This document shows positions 37,324-48,475 of a stretch of 64,000 nt of DNA, piece by piece (within the stretch, counting starts at the first letter, position 1; each line of letters begins with the position of its first letter). Below the pieces are notes generated by a model. That model saw nothing but the letters and a program-made list of their open reading frames with translations, was not told the origin of the DNA and did not search any database. The DNA is from Alphaproteobacteria bacterium (GTDB taxonomy: Bacteria > Pseudomonadota > Alphaproteobacteria > Rhodobacterales > Rhodobacteraceae): NCBI GenBank assembly GCA_030433335.1, contig JAUILL010000009.1, positions 1 to 64,000 of the forward strand. The letters are read 5' to 3'. Made by a program: the position numbers and the translations under genes.

Positions 37324-38571
37324 ATGACCAGCGCAGATCCGATTGCACAGAGCCCGCAAATTCTGGCCTGCACGATCTCGCGGGATGTCGAGAATTTCGA
37401 TCTGTTGATCGAAGACATGGAGAACGTCTTGGGCGAGGCTTGGGGCGATCTGTCCCTGCAGGAGGCCAGCGAGTTCCTGTCCCAGCCCGAAGCGAGCGCG
37501 ATGGAGTTCGTTGCCATCGCAATGGACGAGAGCGACGAAGACCAGATCCCCCAGATCGAGGCCATTATCCACACGGCGCGTGACGCCGGGATCAAGGTCA
37601 TCCTGATCACGGAAAATGTCTCGGCGAATCAATTGCACCAGTTGCTGCGCAGCGGTGCCGAAGAATTCCTGCCCTATCCCCTTCCCGAAGGTGAACTGGC
37701 CAGCGCAGTCGAACGTCTGCGCGCTCCGGCCCCCGCACCGGAACCGCAAGAGGCCCCTGCCCGCACCAAGAAGATCGCGCCGTCAAGGGTGAACACAGAC
37801 GGCGTCGTTCTCGCCGTTCAGGGCATGGCTGGCGGAACCGGTGCGACGACGATGGCCGTGAACCTGGCTTGGGAATTGGCCAATATGAAGGGCGACACCG
37901 GCACGCGCGTCGCTCTACTGGACATGAACCATCAATTCGGCAGCGTTGGCACCTATCTTGATCTGCCACGGCGTGATGCCGTCCACGAATTGCTCTCGGA
38001 CATCGAAGCCATGGACGACGAAGCCTTCTGCGCAAGTCTTGTCCAGTTCGAGGACAAGCTGAACGTCCTGACGGCCCCACCGGATATCCTGCCGATGGAT
38101 TATCTGTCCCAAGGCGATGTGGCTGCCCTGATCGAAACGGCCCGGCACAATTTCGACTATGTCGTGGTTGATATGCCCTCGGTCATCACCCAGTGGACCG
38201 ATGTGGTGCTCAACTCTGCGCACGTTTACCTCGCCATGATCGAACTGGAGATGCGCTCGGCCCAGAACACGCTGCGGCTGAAACGCGTTCTTCAGGCCGA
38301 GGATCTGCCCTTCGATAAGATCCGCTTTATCCTGAACAGGGCGCCCAAATTCACCGACCTCACTGGACGCTCGCGGATCAAACGATTGGCCGAGAGCCTC
38401 GGGATTTCGATCGACGTCCAGATGCCCGATGGGGGCAAGCCTGTTCTACAGGCCTGTGACCACGGACAACCCCTTGCTGAAAGCGCGGCAAAGAACCCGC
38501 TCCGCAAGGAAATCGCCAAACTGGCGGCGCAACTTCACGAACTGAACCAGACCACTTCTGAGGCGGCCTAA
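37324..38571 (+). CDS. cpaE: CpaE/TadZ-type AAA/ParA-like ATPase
   Basis: QGMAGGTGATTMAVNLAWELA deviant Walker A, receiver-like N-terminus. Confidence 0.9.
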   Translation: MTSADPIAQSPQILACTISRDVENFDLLIEDMENVLGEAWGDLSLQEASEFLSQPEASAMEFVAIAMDESDEDQIPQIEAIIHTARDAGIKVILITENVSANQLHQLLRSGAEEFLPYPLPEGELASAVERLRAPAPAPEPQEAPARTKKIAPSRVNTDGVVLAVQGMAGGTGATTMAVNLAWELANMKGDTGTRVALLDMNHQFGSVGTYLDLPRRDAVHELLSDIEAMDDEAFCASLVQFEDKLNVLTAPPDILPMDYLSQGDVAALIETARHNFDYVVVDMPSVITQWTDVVLNSAHVYLAMIELEMRSAQNTLRLKRVLQAEDLPFDKIRFILNRAPKFTDLTGRSRIKRLAESLGISIDVQMPDGGKPVLQACDHGQPLAESAAKNPLRKEIAKLAAQLHELNQTTSEAA

Positions 38572-38594
38572 GCCGTCAAACCGGGATAGACACC

Positions 38595-40028
<1,434 letters not shown>

Positions 40029-40031
40029 GTC

Positions 40032-41000
40032 ATGTCCATCGATCCTGAACTGATTATCTATGTCCTGATCTTCGTCGGCGTTCTGGTGCTAATCGAGGGC
40101 GTCTACCTGACCGTCTTTGGCAAATCGATCAGTCTGAACAACCGCGTCAACCGCCGTCTGGAAATGCTGGACAAGGGCAAGGACCGCGAACAGGTGCTCG
40201 AACAGCTGCGCAAGGAAATGCAGCAGCACATGAAGGCCCAGACGATCCCGATCTACTCGCTCTTGGCCAGCAAGGCGCAGAAGGCCGCAATCGCCTTTAC
40301 CCCGCGCCAGTTGATCATGATGATGGGGGGCGTGAGCGCCGTTTCCTTTGTCGTTCTGACCGCCGCGACCGAAGCTGAAACCTCGATCCGCATCGCGATC
40401 TCGATCGGTATGGGCGTTGGCGGTGTCTATTTCTGGATCACGCGCAAGGCTAACAAGCGGTCCTCACTGATCGAAGAGCAGCTCCCCGATGCGGTGGAAT
40501 TGATGGTCCGCTCGTTGCGCGTGGGTCACCCCTTTAGCTCGGCGATCAACATCGTCGCCAAAGAGGTGGACGATCCTCTCGCGACCGAATTCGGGGTCAT
40601 CGCGGACGAAGCTGCTTATGGCCGCGACGTCAGCGAAGCTCTACGTGAAATGGCAGCGCGCTTGGAAAATCAGGACCTTCGCTTCATGGCTGTCGCAGTG
40701 GCGATCCAGCAGCAATCGGGCGGCAACTTGGCGGAAATTCTGGCCGGTTTGGCCAAAGTGATCCGCGCCCGCTTCAAACTGTTCCGCCGTGTCAAAGCCA
40801 TCACCGCCGAAGCCAAATGGTCCGGCATGTTCCTGTCCTGCTTCCCGATCGCAGGTCTGGCGCTGATGAACATCATCAACCCCGGCTACTACGACGACGT
40901 CTCGGAAACCGAATATTGGGTGCCAGCCTGTCTTGTTGTCGGCGGCTTTCTGGTCGCGAACATGATTGTCATGCGCTCGCTCGTGAACATCAAGGTGTGA
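40032..41000 (+). CDS. tadB: Tad inner-membrane protein TadB
   Basis: EQLPDAVELMVRSLRVGHPFSSAINIVAKEVDDPLATEFG T2SSF domain. Confidence 0.94.
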   Translation: MSIDPELIIYVLIFVGVLVLIEGVYLTVFGKSISLNNRVNRRLEMLDKGKDREQVLEQLRKEMQQHMKAQTIPIYSLLASKAQKAAIAFTPRQLIMMMGGVSAVSFVVLTAATEAETSIRIAISIGMGVGGVYFWITRKANKRSSLIEEQLPDAVELMVRSLRVGHPFSSAINIVAKEVDDPLATEFGVIADEAAYGRDVSEALREMAARLENQDLRFMAVAVAIQQQSGGNLAEILAGLAKVIRARFKLFRRVKAITAEAKWSGMFLSCFPIAGLALMNIINPGYYDDVSETEYWVPACLVVGGFLVANMIVMRSLVNIKV

Positions 41001-41007
41001 GGCTCCG

Positions 41008-41964
41008 ATGTCTATGATCAACGACCTCCTTGGCCCCATGGGCTTTATCATCATCGCGGGCGTTCTGGGCCTTGCCTTGATCGCGGTGGCTGCGGGAATG
41101 TTCCTGCTACAACCGGCCGATCCGCTCAAGAAGCTGCAGGCCGCAAGCGCGACGGGCACCGCACCCTCTCGCGAGAGCCGGCTGCGCGCGGACACTGGCA
41201 ACGACAAGCTCGAGAAGTTCTCGCACTTCCTGGAGCCGCAGGACGAAGAAGAGCTGTCCTCCATCCGTCTGAAACTGGTGCAAGCCGGATACCGGTCTCG
41301 CAATGCGGTGCGCTTCTACTACTTTGCGCAGATGGTTCTGGGGCTCGGGGCGCTGGGGCTGGGTTTGCTCTATGCCTTCGTGGCGAACCAGCAGCAGCCG
41401 CTCGAAACCAAAGAAATGGTGATGTACGCCCTGCTGCCTGCGGTGGTCGGCTACATGGCTCCCCGCTATTGGGTGAACAAGCGCCAAGAAGAACGACAGA
41501 AGTCGATCCTCGAAGGCTTTCCGGACGCACTCGACATGATGCTTGTCTGCGTCGAGGCCGGTCAGTCCATGGACCAATCCATCATTCGCGTCGCCCGCGA
41601 AAGCCGCGAGGGCTACCCTGCCCTGTCCGAAGAATTCGAGATCGTCGCCCATGAGATGAAGGCCGGCAAAGACAAAGCCGTCGTTCTACGCGACCTGTCC
41701 GAGCGCGCGGGCGTTCCTGATATCTCCAGCTTTGTGACCGTGCTGATCCAGTCGGCGACCTTTGGCACGCCCATCACCGACGCCCTGCGGGTCTACGCCG
41801 AAGAGATGCGGGACAAGCGCGTGATGCGCGCCGAAGAGAAAGCAAACACCCTTCCGACCAAGATGACGCTGGCAACCATGGGCTTGACCGTCCCGCCTCT
41901 CATCCTGATCCTGATTGGACCATCACTTTATGGTATCGTTGAGATGTTCGATAAAATGAAATAG
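41008..41964 (+). CDS. tadC: Tad inner-membrane protein TadC
   Basis: EGFPDALDMMLVCVEAGQSMDQSIIRVARES T2SSF domain. Confidence 0.94.
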   Translation: MSMINDLLGPMGFIIIAGVLGLALIAVAAGMFLLQPADPLKKLQAASATGTAPSRESRLRADTGNDKLEKFSHFLEPQDEEELSSIRLKLVQAGYRSRNAVRFYYFAQMVLGLGALGLGLLYAFVANQQQPLETKEMVMYALLPAVVGYMAPRYWVNKRQEERQKSILEGFPDALDMMLVCVEAGQSMDQSIIRVARESREGYPALSEEFEIVAHEMKAGKDKAVVLRDLSERAGVPDISSFVTVLIQSATFGTPITDALRVYAEEMRDKRVMRAEEKANTLPTKMTLATMGLTVPPLILILIGPSLYGIVEMFDKMK

Positions 41965-42022
41965 CAGTCGAACTAACGAAAAAACCGGCTGGGACCGGAG
42001 CAGATCAGGAGCTTGGCAAGAC

Positions 42023-42577
42023 ATGGCACGTTTGGCGATTGGCATCGGTTTTCTGATCGTTTTCACAGCCTGCGCGGACCAGACAGACCAGCTGCCCGAC
42101 AATCCCTATGCCCCGGCGACCGACTATTCTGCCGAGCCTGTTGATCAACTTCTCGTCGGAGAGCGCCTTCTCGAAGCAGGTGAGAACGAACTGGCGCTTC
42201 AAGCGTTCACGCGCGCGGCAGCGAGTCAGGGCATGTCAGCGGACGTTCTTGGTTCATTGGGAATGGCAAACTTGCGTCTTGGCCGCCTTGGTCAAGCCGA
42301 GCGCCAGCTGCGCGAAGCAATCGAGATGGACGAGACGAATTTCGCCACATGGAACAACCTTGGCGTGGTTCTGATGGAGGCCGACCGCACTGCCGACGCG
42401 GTCCAGATCTTTCGTCAGGCCTATGCCCTGTCTAACGGTCAAAGCGACGAAATCCGCGACAACCTGCGCAAAGCACTCGCAAAATTCGAGGATGCGCAGT
42501 ATGATGAGGTAGAAAACACTTACAAATTGGTGCGGCAAGGTACCGGAGAGTACCTTCTCAAAACGACACCAAACTGA
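42023..42577 (+). CDS. tadD: TPR lipoprotein TadD-like (copy 1)
   Basis: TPR repeats, lipobox-like FTAC, tad operon position. Confidence 0.82.
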   Translation: MARLAIGIGFLIVFTACADQTDQLPDNPYAPATDYSAEPVDQLLVGERLLEAGENELALQAFTRAAASQGMSADVLGSLGMANLRLGRLGQAERQLREAIEMDETNFATWNNLGVVLMEADRTADAVQIFRQAYALSNGQSDEIRDNLRKALAKFEDAQYDEVENTYKLVRQGTGEYLLKTTPN

Positions 42578-42604
42578 GGCAGCAGCAGTAAAAGGACGCA
42601 GAAA

Positions 42605-43459
42605 ATGCGCCATTGGTTTATTGTATCTCTTTGTATTGGCGGGACTTTGGCTCTGTCCGCCTGCGGCGCCAATGACCAGAGCCGTGTGGACCGCAAGCTC
42701 CAAGAGGTCAACGTTATCGACGAAAGCAACCTCAGCGATGTGATGCTGACGGTGGCCGACCCCGGCGAGGCCGTGAACTATTTCCGCCGATCCACACTGG
42801 AAAATCCCGACCGGATCGACCTTCAGCGTGGCCTTGCTGCATCACTTGTGCGGGCCAAGCGCCCCCACGAAGCGGTAGTCGAGTGGCGCAAAGTCGTCGT
42901 CATGGAAGGCACGAACAACGACGACAAAGTCGGGCTGGCGGACGCTCAAATCCGCGCCAACGAGTTTGACGCTGCGCGCGAGACCCTGAACACCATCCCG
43001 CCGACCTACGAAACCTTTAAGCGCTACCGGCTCGAGGCAATTGTGGCTGACGCCGCCAAGGACTGGAAAAAGGCCGATGCCTTTTACGAGACCGCCCTTG
43101 GCCTGACCCTCAGCCCCGCGGGCGTTCTGAACAACTGGGGCTATTCGAAGCTGACCCGCGGTGACTTTGCCGGTGCGGAGCGTCTGCTGACTGACTCCAT
43201 CCGTCAGGACAACACTGTCTTTACTGCTAAGAACAATCTCGTTCTGGCCCGCGGCGCGCAGCACAACTACACCCTGCCCGTCATTCCCATGGACCAGACC
43301 GAGCGTGCAAAACTGCTGCACACTCTGGCCCTGACCGCGATCAAGCAAGGCGACGTCAAAACCGGCCAAGCTCTGCTGAAAGAAGCGATAGAAACCCACC
43401 CCCAGCACTTCGAGGAAGCAACCCGCAGCCTCCGTGCTCTTGAAGGAACGAATGGCTAG
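42605..43459 (+). CDS. TPR lipoprotein TadD-like (copy 2)
   Basis: Lipobox LALSAC, TPR repeats, adjacent to copy 1. Confidence 0.8.
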   Translation: MRHWFIVSLCIGGTLALSACGANDQSRVDRKLQEVNVIDESNLSDVMLTVADPGEAVNYFRRSTLENPDRIDLQRGLAASLVRAKRPHEAVVEWRKVVVMEGTNNDDKVGLADAQIRANEFDAARETLNTIPPTYETFKRYRLEAIVADAAKDWKKADAFYETALGLTLSPAGVLNNWGYSKLTRGDFAGAERLLTDSIRQDNTVFTAKNNLVLARGAQHNYTLPVIPMDQTERAKLLHTLALTAIKQGDVKTGQALLKEAIETHPQHFEEATRSLRALEGTNG

Positions 43460-43471
43460 TAGGATCCGGTA

Positions 43472-43966
43472 ATGCCTCTTGATAGCACTCAGGCGCTTGT
43501 TTTTCTTGTACCCCTTTTGCCCGTCTGCCTCTTTGTGATCTGGAGCGATCTGGCAACGATGAAGATCCCGAACAAGGTCGTTCTAGCGACCTTGGTTCTC
43601 TTCGCCATCACTGGCCCCTTTGTTCTGCCGATGGAAGACTATGCGTGGCGCTTCAGCCATGCGGCGGTGATGCTGGTCGCCGGGATGCTGATGAACGCCG
43701 GTGGCGTCATGGGCGCAGGCGACGCCAAGTTTCTGGCGGCAGCCGCGCCATTTGTCCCCGTAGGCGACGCGATCCTTCTGGGGGCGATCATGGCCCCGAT
43801 GATCATCGCAACCTTTGTCCTGCACCGCATTGCCCGCGCCACACCTCTGCGCACCGCAACCGCAGGCTGGGAAAGCTGGGAACGTCCGCGCGAATTCCCC
43901 ATGGGCGTGCCTCTGGGCCTAACCCTGCTGACCTATCTGGGCCTCCGTGCCCTTGGCATCGCCTGA
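43472..43966 (+). CDS. cpaA: Prepilin peptidase CpaA/TadV
   Basis: IWSDLATMKIPNKVVLATLV and GGVMGAGDAKFLAAAAPFVP aspartates of A24 peptidases. Confidence 0.92.
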   Translation: MPLDSTQALVFLVPLLPVCLFVIWSDLATMKIPNKVVLATLVLFAITGPFVLPMEDYAWRFSHAAVMLVAGMLMNAGGVMGAGDAKFLAAAAPFVPVGDAILLGAIMAPMIIATFVLHRIARATPLRTATAGWESWERPREFPMGVPLGLTLLTYLGLRALGIA

Positions 43967-43976
43967 GGGCTGGGTC

Positions 43977-45293
43977 ATGAGCCATGAACTTGGACAAGGC
44001 GGGGTCGAGGCCCCTCCGGCCCCCCGCCGTCTAGAGGACATGCAGCTGAGCATGGTGATGATGCGGGACATCCTGCTGAAAACCATGTTCCGCATGAACC
44101 TTGATCTGGTCAGCGATCTGTCCCGCGCCCTGTGCCTTCCGATCCCTGTGACGCAGGAACTGGTGGACGTGGCACGCGGCCAAAAAATGCTAGAGGCGAC
44201 CGGCACCCTTAGCGCCACCAGCGGCAGCGAGATGGGCTATCAGCTGACCGACGCAGGCAAAGCCCGCGCGATGGATGCGCTGGCCCAGTCGGAATACTAC
44301 GGTGCGATGCCCGTGCCGATGGACGTCTACGCCCAACAGGTCAAACGCCAGTCCGTCCGCAACATGAAGATCACCCGCCAGCAGTTGATGTCGGCGATGG
44401 GCCATCTGATCCTGCCGCCGAACCTGATTGATCAGCTTGGGCCTGCGGTGACCTCTGGCCGCTCTATCCTGATGTATGGTCCGCCCGGGAACGGGAAATC
44501 CTCGATCTCGAACGGGATTCGCGACGCGCTGGGGGACAAGATCTATGTCCCCCGCGCCATCGAATATTCCGGTCAGGTGATCACCGTCTACGACCCCATC
44601 GTGCACACCGCCGTCGCCGAAGAAGAGGACAGTCCCACCGCGCTGCGCCGCACCACGGGCCGCTTTGATACCCGCTATGTGCGCTGCGAACGCCCGACCG
44701 TGATTACGGGCGGCGAGTTGACCTTGGACATGCTCGATCTGGTCTACAACCCGAACGCGCGGACCTATCAGGCGCCCTTGCAGCTGAAGTCCACCGGCGG
44801 CGTCTTCATCGTGGACGACCTTGGTCGCCAAGCCGACCCACCGCAGGCGCTGATCAACCGCTGGATCGTTCCCTTGGAAGAGGGCAAGGATATCCTCGCC
44901 CTCCAGTCGGGCGAGAAATTCGAGGTGCCCTTCGACACGCTGGTCATCTTCTCGACCAACTTCCACCCGAACGACATCTTCGACAAAGCGGCCCTGCGCC
45001 GGATCTTCTTCAAGATCAAGATCGACGGGCCGGATCAGGCGGACTTCCTGAAGATCTTTGCCCTGATCGCGCGAAAAAAGAAGATGCCGCTGGATGAAAA
45101 ATCCCTTCTGCACCTGCTCAAGAAAAAGTACCCGACGATCGACAACATCTACGCGAACTACCAGCCGGTGTTCCTAATCGACCAGATGATCGCGATCTGC
45201 GAGTTCGAGGGCATCCCCTATCAGATGACGCCAGAGCTGATTGATCGTGCTTGGGCCAACATGTTCGTCAAGGACGAGGTCATCGTTCGATAA
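43977..45293 (+). CDS. AAA-type ATPase associated with the tad locus
   Basis: ILMYGPPGNGKSSISNGIRDALGD Walker A, GGVFIVDDLGRQADPP, IFSTNFHPNDIFDKAALRRIFFKI. Confidence 0.85.
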   Translation: MSHELGQGGVEAPPAPRRLEDMQLSMVMMRDILLKTMFRMNLDLVSDLSRALCLPIPVTQELVDVARGQKMLEATGTLSATSGSEMGYQLTDAGKARAMDALAQSEYYGAMPVPMDVYAQQVKRQSVRNMKITRQQLMSAMGHLILPPNLIDQLGPAVTSGRSILMYGPPGNGKSSISNGIRDALGDKIYVPRAIEYSGQVITVYDPIVHTAVAEEEDSPTALRRTTGRFDTRYVRCERPTVITGGELTLDMLDLVYNPNARTYQAPLQLKSTGGVFIVDDLGRQADPPQALINRWIVPLEEGKDILALQSGEKFEVPFDTLVIFSTNFHPNDIFDKAALRRIFFKIKIDGPDQADFLKIFALIARKKKMPLDEKSLLHLLKKKYPTIDNIYANYQPVFLIDQMIAICEFEGIPYQMTPELIDRAWANMFVKDEVIVR

Positions 45294-45302
45294 TTCTGGA
45301 TC

Positions 45303-45324
45303 AGGCCCGCGTGTCGGGCCTTTT
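45303..45324 (+). terminator. Rho-independent terminator at end of tad operon
   Basis: AGGCCCG-CGTGT-CGGGCCT then TTT. Confidence 0.8.
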
Positions 45325-45356
45325 CCCGCCCCTGCCGCGCCCCATATGCTCACGGT

Positions 45357-47765
45357 ATGAGAGCGCTGCCCCCCATCCTGAAAAACTGGTTCGACACCCG
45401 CGGTTGGTCCATCCACCCGCATCAACAGGACATGCTGGATCGGTCCGATGCGCCGTCCCTGCTGCTGATCGCACCGACCGGTGGGGGCAAGACCTTGGCC
45501 GGTTTCCTGCCCACCCTTGCCGATCTGGCCGAGGGCGCGCATGACGGCCTGCACACCCTCTACATCTCGCCTTTGAAAGCACTCGCCAGCGACATCCGCC
45601 GCAATTTGGAACGCCCGATTGCCGAGATGGGCCTGCCGATCCGCGTCGAGGATCGCACCGGCGACACCTCTGCCACCCGCAAGCGCCGTCAGCGCGCCGA
45701 CCCGCCCCATATTTTGCTGACCACGCCCGAAAGCCTCGCACTTTTGACCAGCTACGAAGATGCGCCGCGCATGTTCGCGGGCCTCAAACGGGTGATCATC
45801 GACGAAATCCACGCTTTGGAGGAATCCAAGCGCGGCGATCAGTTGATGCTGGCCGTGTCCCGCCTGCAGACCCTCTGCCCCGACATGCGCCGCGTGGGAC
45901 TGTCTGCGACCGTGGACGACCCCGCCGCGATTGCCCGGATGCTGGCCAAACACCCCGACCCCTGCGAAGTCGTTCTGGCTGACCCCGGTCCCGATCCCGA
46001 CATCCGGATACTGGAAACCACCGAGGCGCCCCCTTGGTCCGGCGGCGGCGGGCGCTATGCGATCCCCGCGGTGCTAGAGCAGGTCAAGCAGCACAAGACC
46101 ACACTGATCTTCCACAACACCCGCGCGCAGGCAGAGATTTTCTTTCACCACCTGTGGCTCGCCAACGAGGACAGCCTACCCATCGGCATCCACCACGGCA
46201 GCCTGTCCCGCGAGCAGCGCGAACGGGTCGAACAGGCCATGGTCGACGGCCAACTGCGGGCGATCGTGTGTACCGGCAGTCTTGATCTAGGGATCGATTG
46301 GGGGGACGTGGACTTGGTCATTCAGGTCGGCGCGCCCAAGAACGTTAAGCGTCTGGTCCAGCGGATCGGCCGCGCCAACCACCGTTACAACGCCCCGTCC
46401 AAGGCGCTACTGGTGCCCGCGAACCGGTTCGAAGTGGTCGAGTGCCACGCCGCCTTGGAAGCGGTCAAGGACCACGATCTGGACGGCGAAACCCGCCAGC
46501 GGGGCCCCAAGGATGTCCTGTGCCAGCACATCCTGATCCGTGCCTGCGCCGGTGCGTTCGATGCCAGCGAGTTGATGCACGAAATCCGCACTGTTGGCCC
46601 CTATGCCGACCTGACCCGCGCGGAATTCGACGATTGCCTAGATTTTGTGGCGACTGGGGGCTACGCCCTGCGGGCCTATGACAAATGGCAGCGTCTGATG
46701 CAGCGACCCGACGGCATGTGGCAGTTGCGCGACCCCCGCGCCACCCGCCAGATCCGTATGAATATCGGCACAATCATGGACCCCGAGACCCTCAAGGTCC
46801 GGTTCAAAGGCCGCGGCGGTGCTCCCTTGGGCGAGATCGAAGAAGGCTTTGCCGCGCAGCTGACCCCTGGCGACACCTTTCTGATCGGCGGGCAGATTGT
46901 CCGCTACGAAGGCCTGCGCGAGATGACCGTCGAAGTCACCCGCCGCGCCGACAAAGAGCCCAAGATCGCGACCTTTAACGGGACCAAATTCGCGACCTCG
47001 ACCCAACTCAACCAGCGCATCCTATGCATGTTCCAGCGCCGCAACTGGCCCGAGCTGCCCACCCACACCGCACAGTGGCTGCACTTGCAACGCGACGTCA
47101 GCCGCCTGCCCGAACCGGGCCGCCTGCTGATCGAGAGCTTTCCCCGCGATGCCCGCCATTACACCTGTGTCTACGGCTTTGCGGGGCGGAACGCGCAGCA
47201 GACGCTTGGCCTCTTGTTGACCAAGCGGATGGAGGAGCTGCACCTCGCCCCCTTGGGGTTTGTCGCGACCGACTACGCCACGCTGATCTGGGGGCTGGAG
47301 CCCCTGCGTGACCCTGCCCCGCTGTTCGACCTGCACGCGTTGCGGGACGGTCTGGACAGTTGGCTGGCGGGGAATGCGGTGATGAAGCGGACGTTCAAAT
47401 CCAGCGCGATCATCGCCGGTCTGATCGACCGCAACCACGCGGGCCAACGCAAATCGGGACGGCAGGCGACGTTTAGCAGCGACATCCTGTACGACACCCT
47501 GCACCGCTATGACCCCGACCACCTGATGCTGCGGATCACCCGAGAAGAGGCTGAACGCGGCCTAGTCGATTTCTCGCGGATCGAAGAAATGATCACCCGC
47601 ATTCAAGGCAACATCGACCACGTCACGCTGGATCGGGTCACGCCCCTGTCCGCCCCACTGTTCCTGGAACACGGGCGCACGCCTGTCGAAGGCGCAGGAC
47701 AGGACCGCTTGCTGGCCGACGCAGCGCAGGAACTGATGGCCGAGGTCGGGCTGGATGCCCTCTGA
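45357..47765 (+). CDS. Lhr-type DEXH-box helicase of the ligase-associated DNA damage response family
   Basis: APTGGGKTLAGFLPTLADLAEG, VIIDEIHALEESKRGDQL, CTGSLDLGIDWGDVDLVIQVGAPKNVKRLVQRIGRANHR. Confidence 0.92.
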   Translation: MRALPPILKNWFDTRGWSIHPHQQDMLDRSDAPSLLLIAPTGGGKTLAGFLPTLADLAEGAHDGLHTLYISPLKALASDIRRNLERPIAEMGLPIRVEDRTGDTSATRKRRQRADPPHILLTTPESLALLTSYEDAPRMFAGLKRVIIDEIHALEESKRGDQLMLAVSRLQTLCPDMRRVGLSATVDDPAAIARMLAKHPDPCEVVLADPGPDPDIRILETTEAPPWSGGGGRYAIPAVLEQVKQHKTTLIFHNTRAQAEIFFHHLWLANEDSLPIGIHHGSLSREQRERVEQAMVDGQLRAIVCTGSLDLGIDWGDVDLVIQVGAPKNVKRLVQRIGRANHRYNAPSKALLVPANRFEVVECHAALEAVKDHDLDGETRQRGPKDVLCQHILIRACAGAFDASELMHEIRTVGPYADLTRAEFDDCLDFVATGGYALRAYDKWQRLMQRPDGMWQLRDPRATRQIRMNIGTIMDPETLKVRFKGRGGAPLGEIEEGFAAQLTPGDTFLIGGQIVRYEGLREMTVEVTRRADKEPKIATFNGTKFATSTQLNQRILCMFQRRNWPELPTHTAQWLHLQRDVSRLPEPGRLLIESFPRDARHYTCVYGFAGRNAQQTLGLLLTKRMEELHLAPLGFVATDYATLIWGLEPLRDPAPLFDLHALRDGLDSWLAGNAVMKRTFKSSAIIAGLIDRNHAGQRKSGRQATFSSDILYDTLHRYDPDHLMLRITREEAERGLVDFSRIEEMITRIQGNIDHVTLDRVTPLSAPLFLEHGRTPVEGAGQDRLLADAAQELMAEVGLDAL

Positions 47766-47806
47766 CAGCTCTTGAAACCGCCGAATGTTCATGGTCTGTA
47801 CGCGCC

Positions 47807-48475
47807 ATGACCGCATTCCGATTTACCTTTGCCGAGACCGAACTGGAGGCGCTGCCTTCGGGTGCGTTGCACTATCCTGCGCGCCGGACCTTGTGCGTCT
47901 CGGACTTGCATCTGGGCAAGAGCGAGCGGATAGCGCGGCGCGGGGGCACGATGCTTCCACCCTACGAAACCTCGGACACGCTGAGCCGTCTAGAGGCCGC
48001 AATCGACGCCACAAACCCCGAACGCGTGATTTGCCTTGGGGACAGTTTTGACGATCTGGCTGCTGGCGGGGCGCTCTCTCTGCGAGATCGGGAGTGGGTG
48101 ATGCGGCTTCAGGCTGGTCGGGAATGGATCTGGATCGAAGGCAACCATGACCCTGCCCCGATCGAGCTTGGCGGAGTGCATATGGCAGAGTTCCAGATCG
48201 ATGCGCTCAGCTTTCGGCACATCGCCCAAGACGGCGCTCAGGGTGAAATCTCGGGGCACTATCATCCCAAAGCTTCGATCACCCTCAAAGGTCGGCACAT
48301 CTCTCGGCCATGCTTTTTGCGATCTGCAAACCGGCTCATTCTGCCAGCCTTCGGCACATATACAGGCGGGCTGAAATGCTCTGATCCGGTTCTGCGCGGG
48401 TTGATGGATCAGAGCGCCGTGGCGCTTTTGACGGGCAAGCAGATCACGCCCCTGCCCTACGCGCGGCTTCGCTAG
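47807..48475 (+). CDS. pdeM: Ligase-associated endonuclease PdeM (metallophosphoesterase)
   Basis: LCVSDLHLGKSERIARRGG, CLGDSFDDL, EGNHDPAP, GEISGHYHPKA. Confidence 0.92.
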   Translation: MTAFRFTFAETELEALPSGALHYPARRTLCVSDLHLGKSERIARRGGTMLPPYETSDTLSRLEAAIDATNPERVICLGDSFDDLAAGGALSLRDREWVMRLQAGREWIWIEGNHDPAPIELGGVHMAEFQIDALSFRHIAQDGAQGEISGHYHPKASITLKGRHISRPCFLRSANRLILPAFGTYTGGLKCSDPVLRGLMDQSAVALLTGKQITPLPYARLR

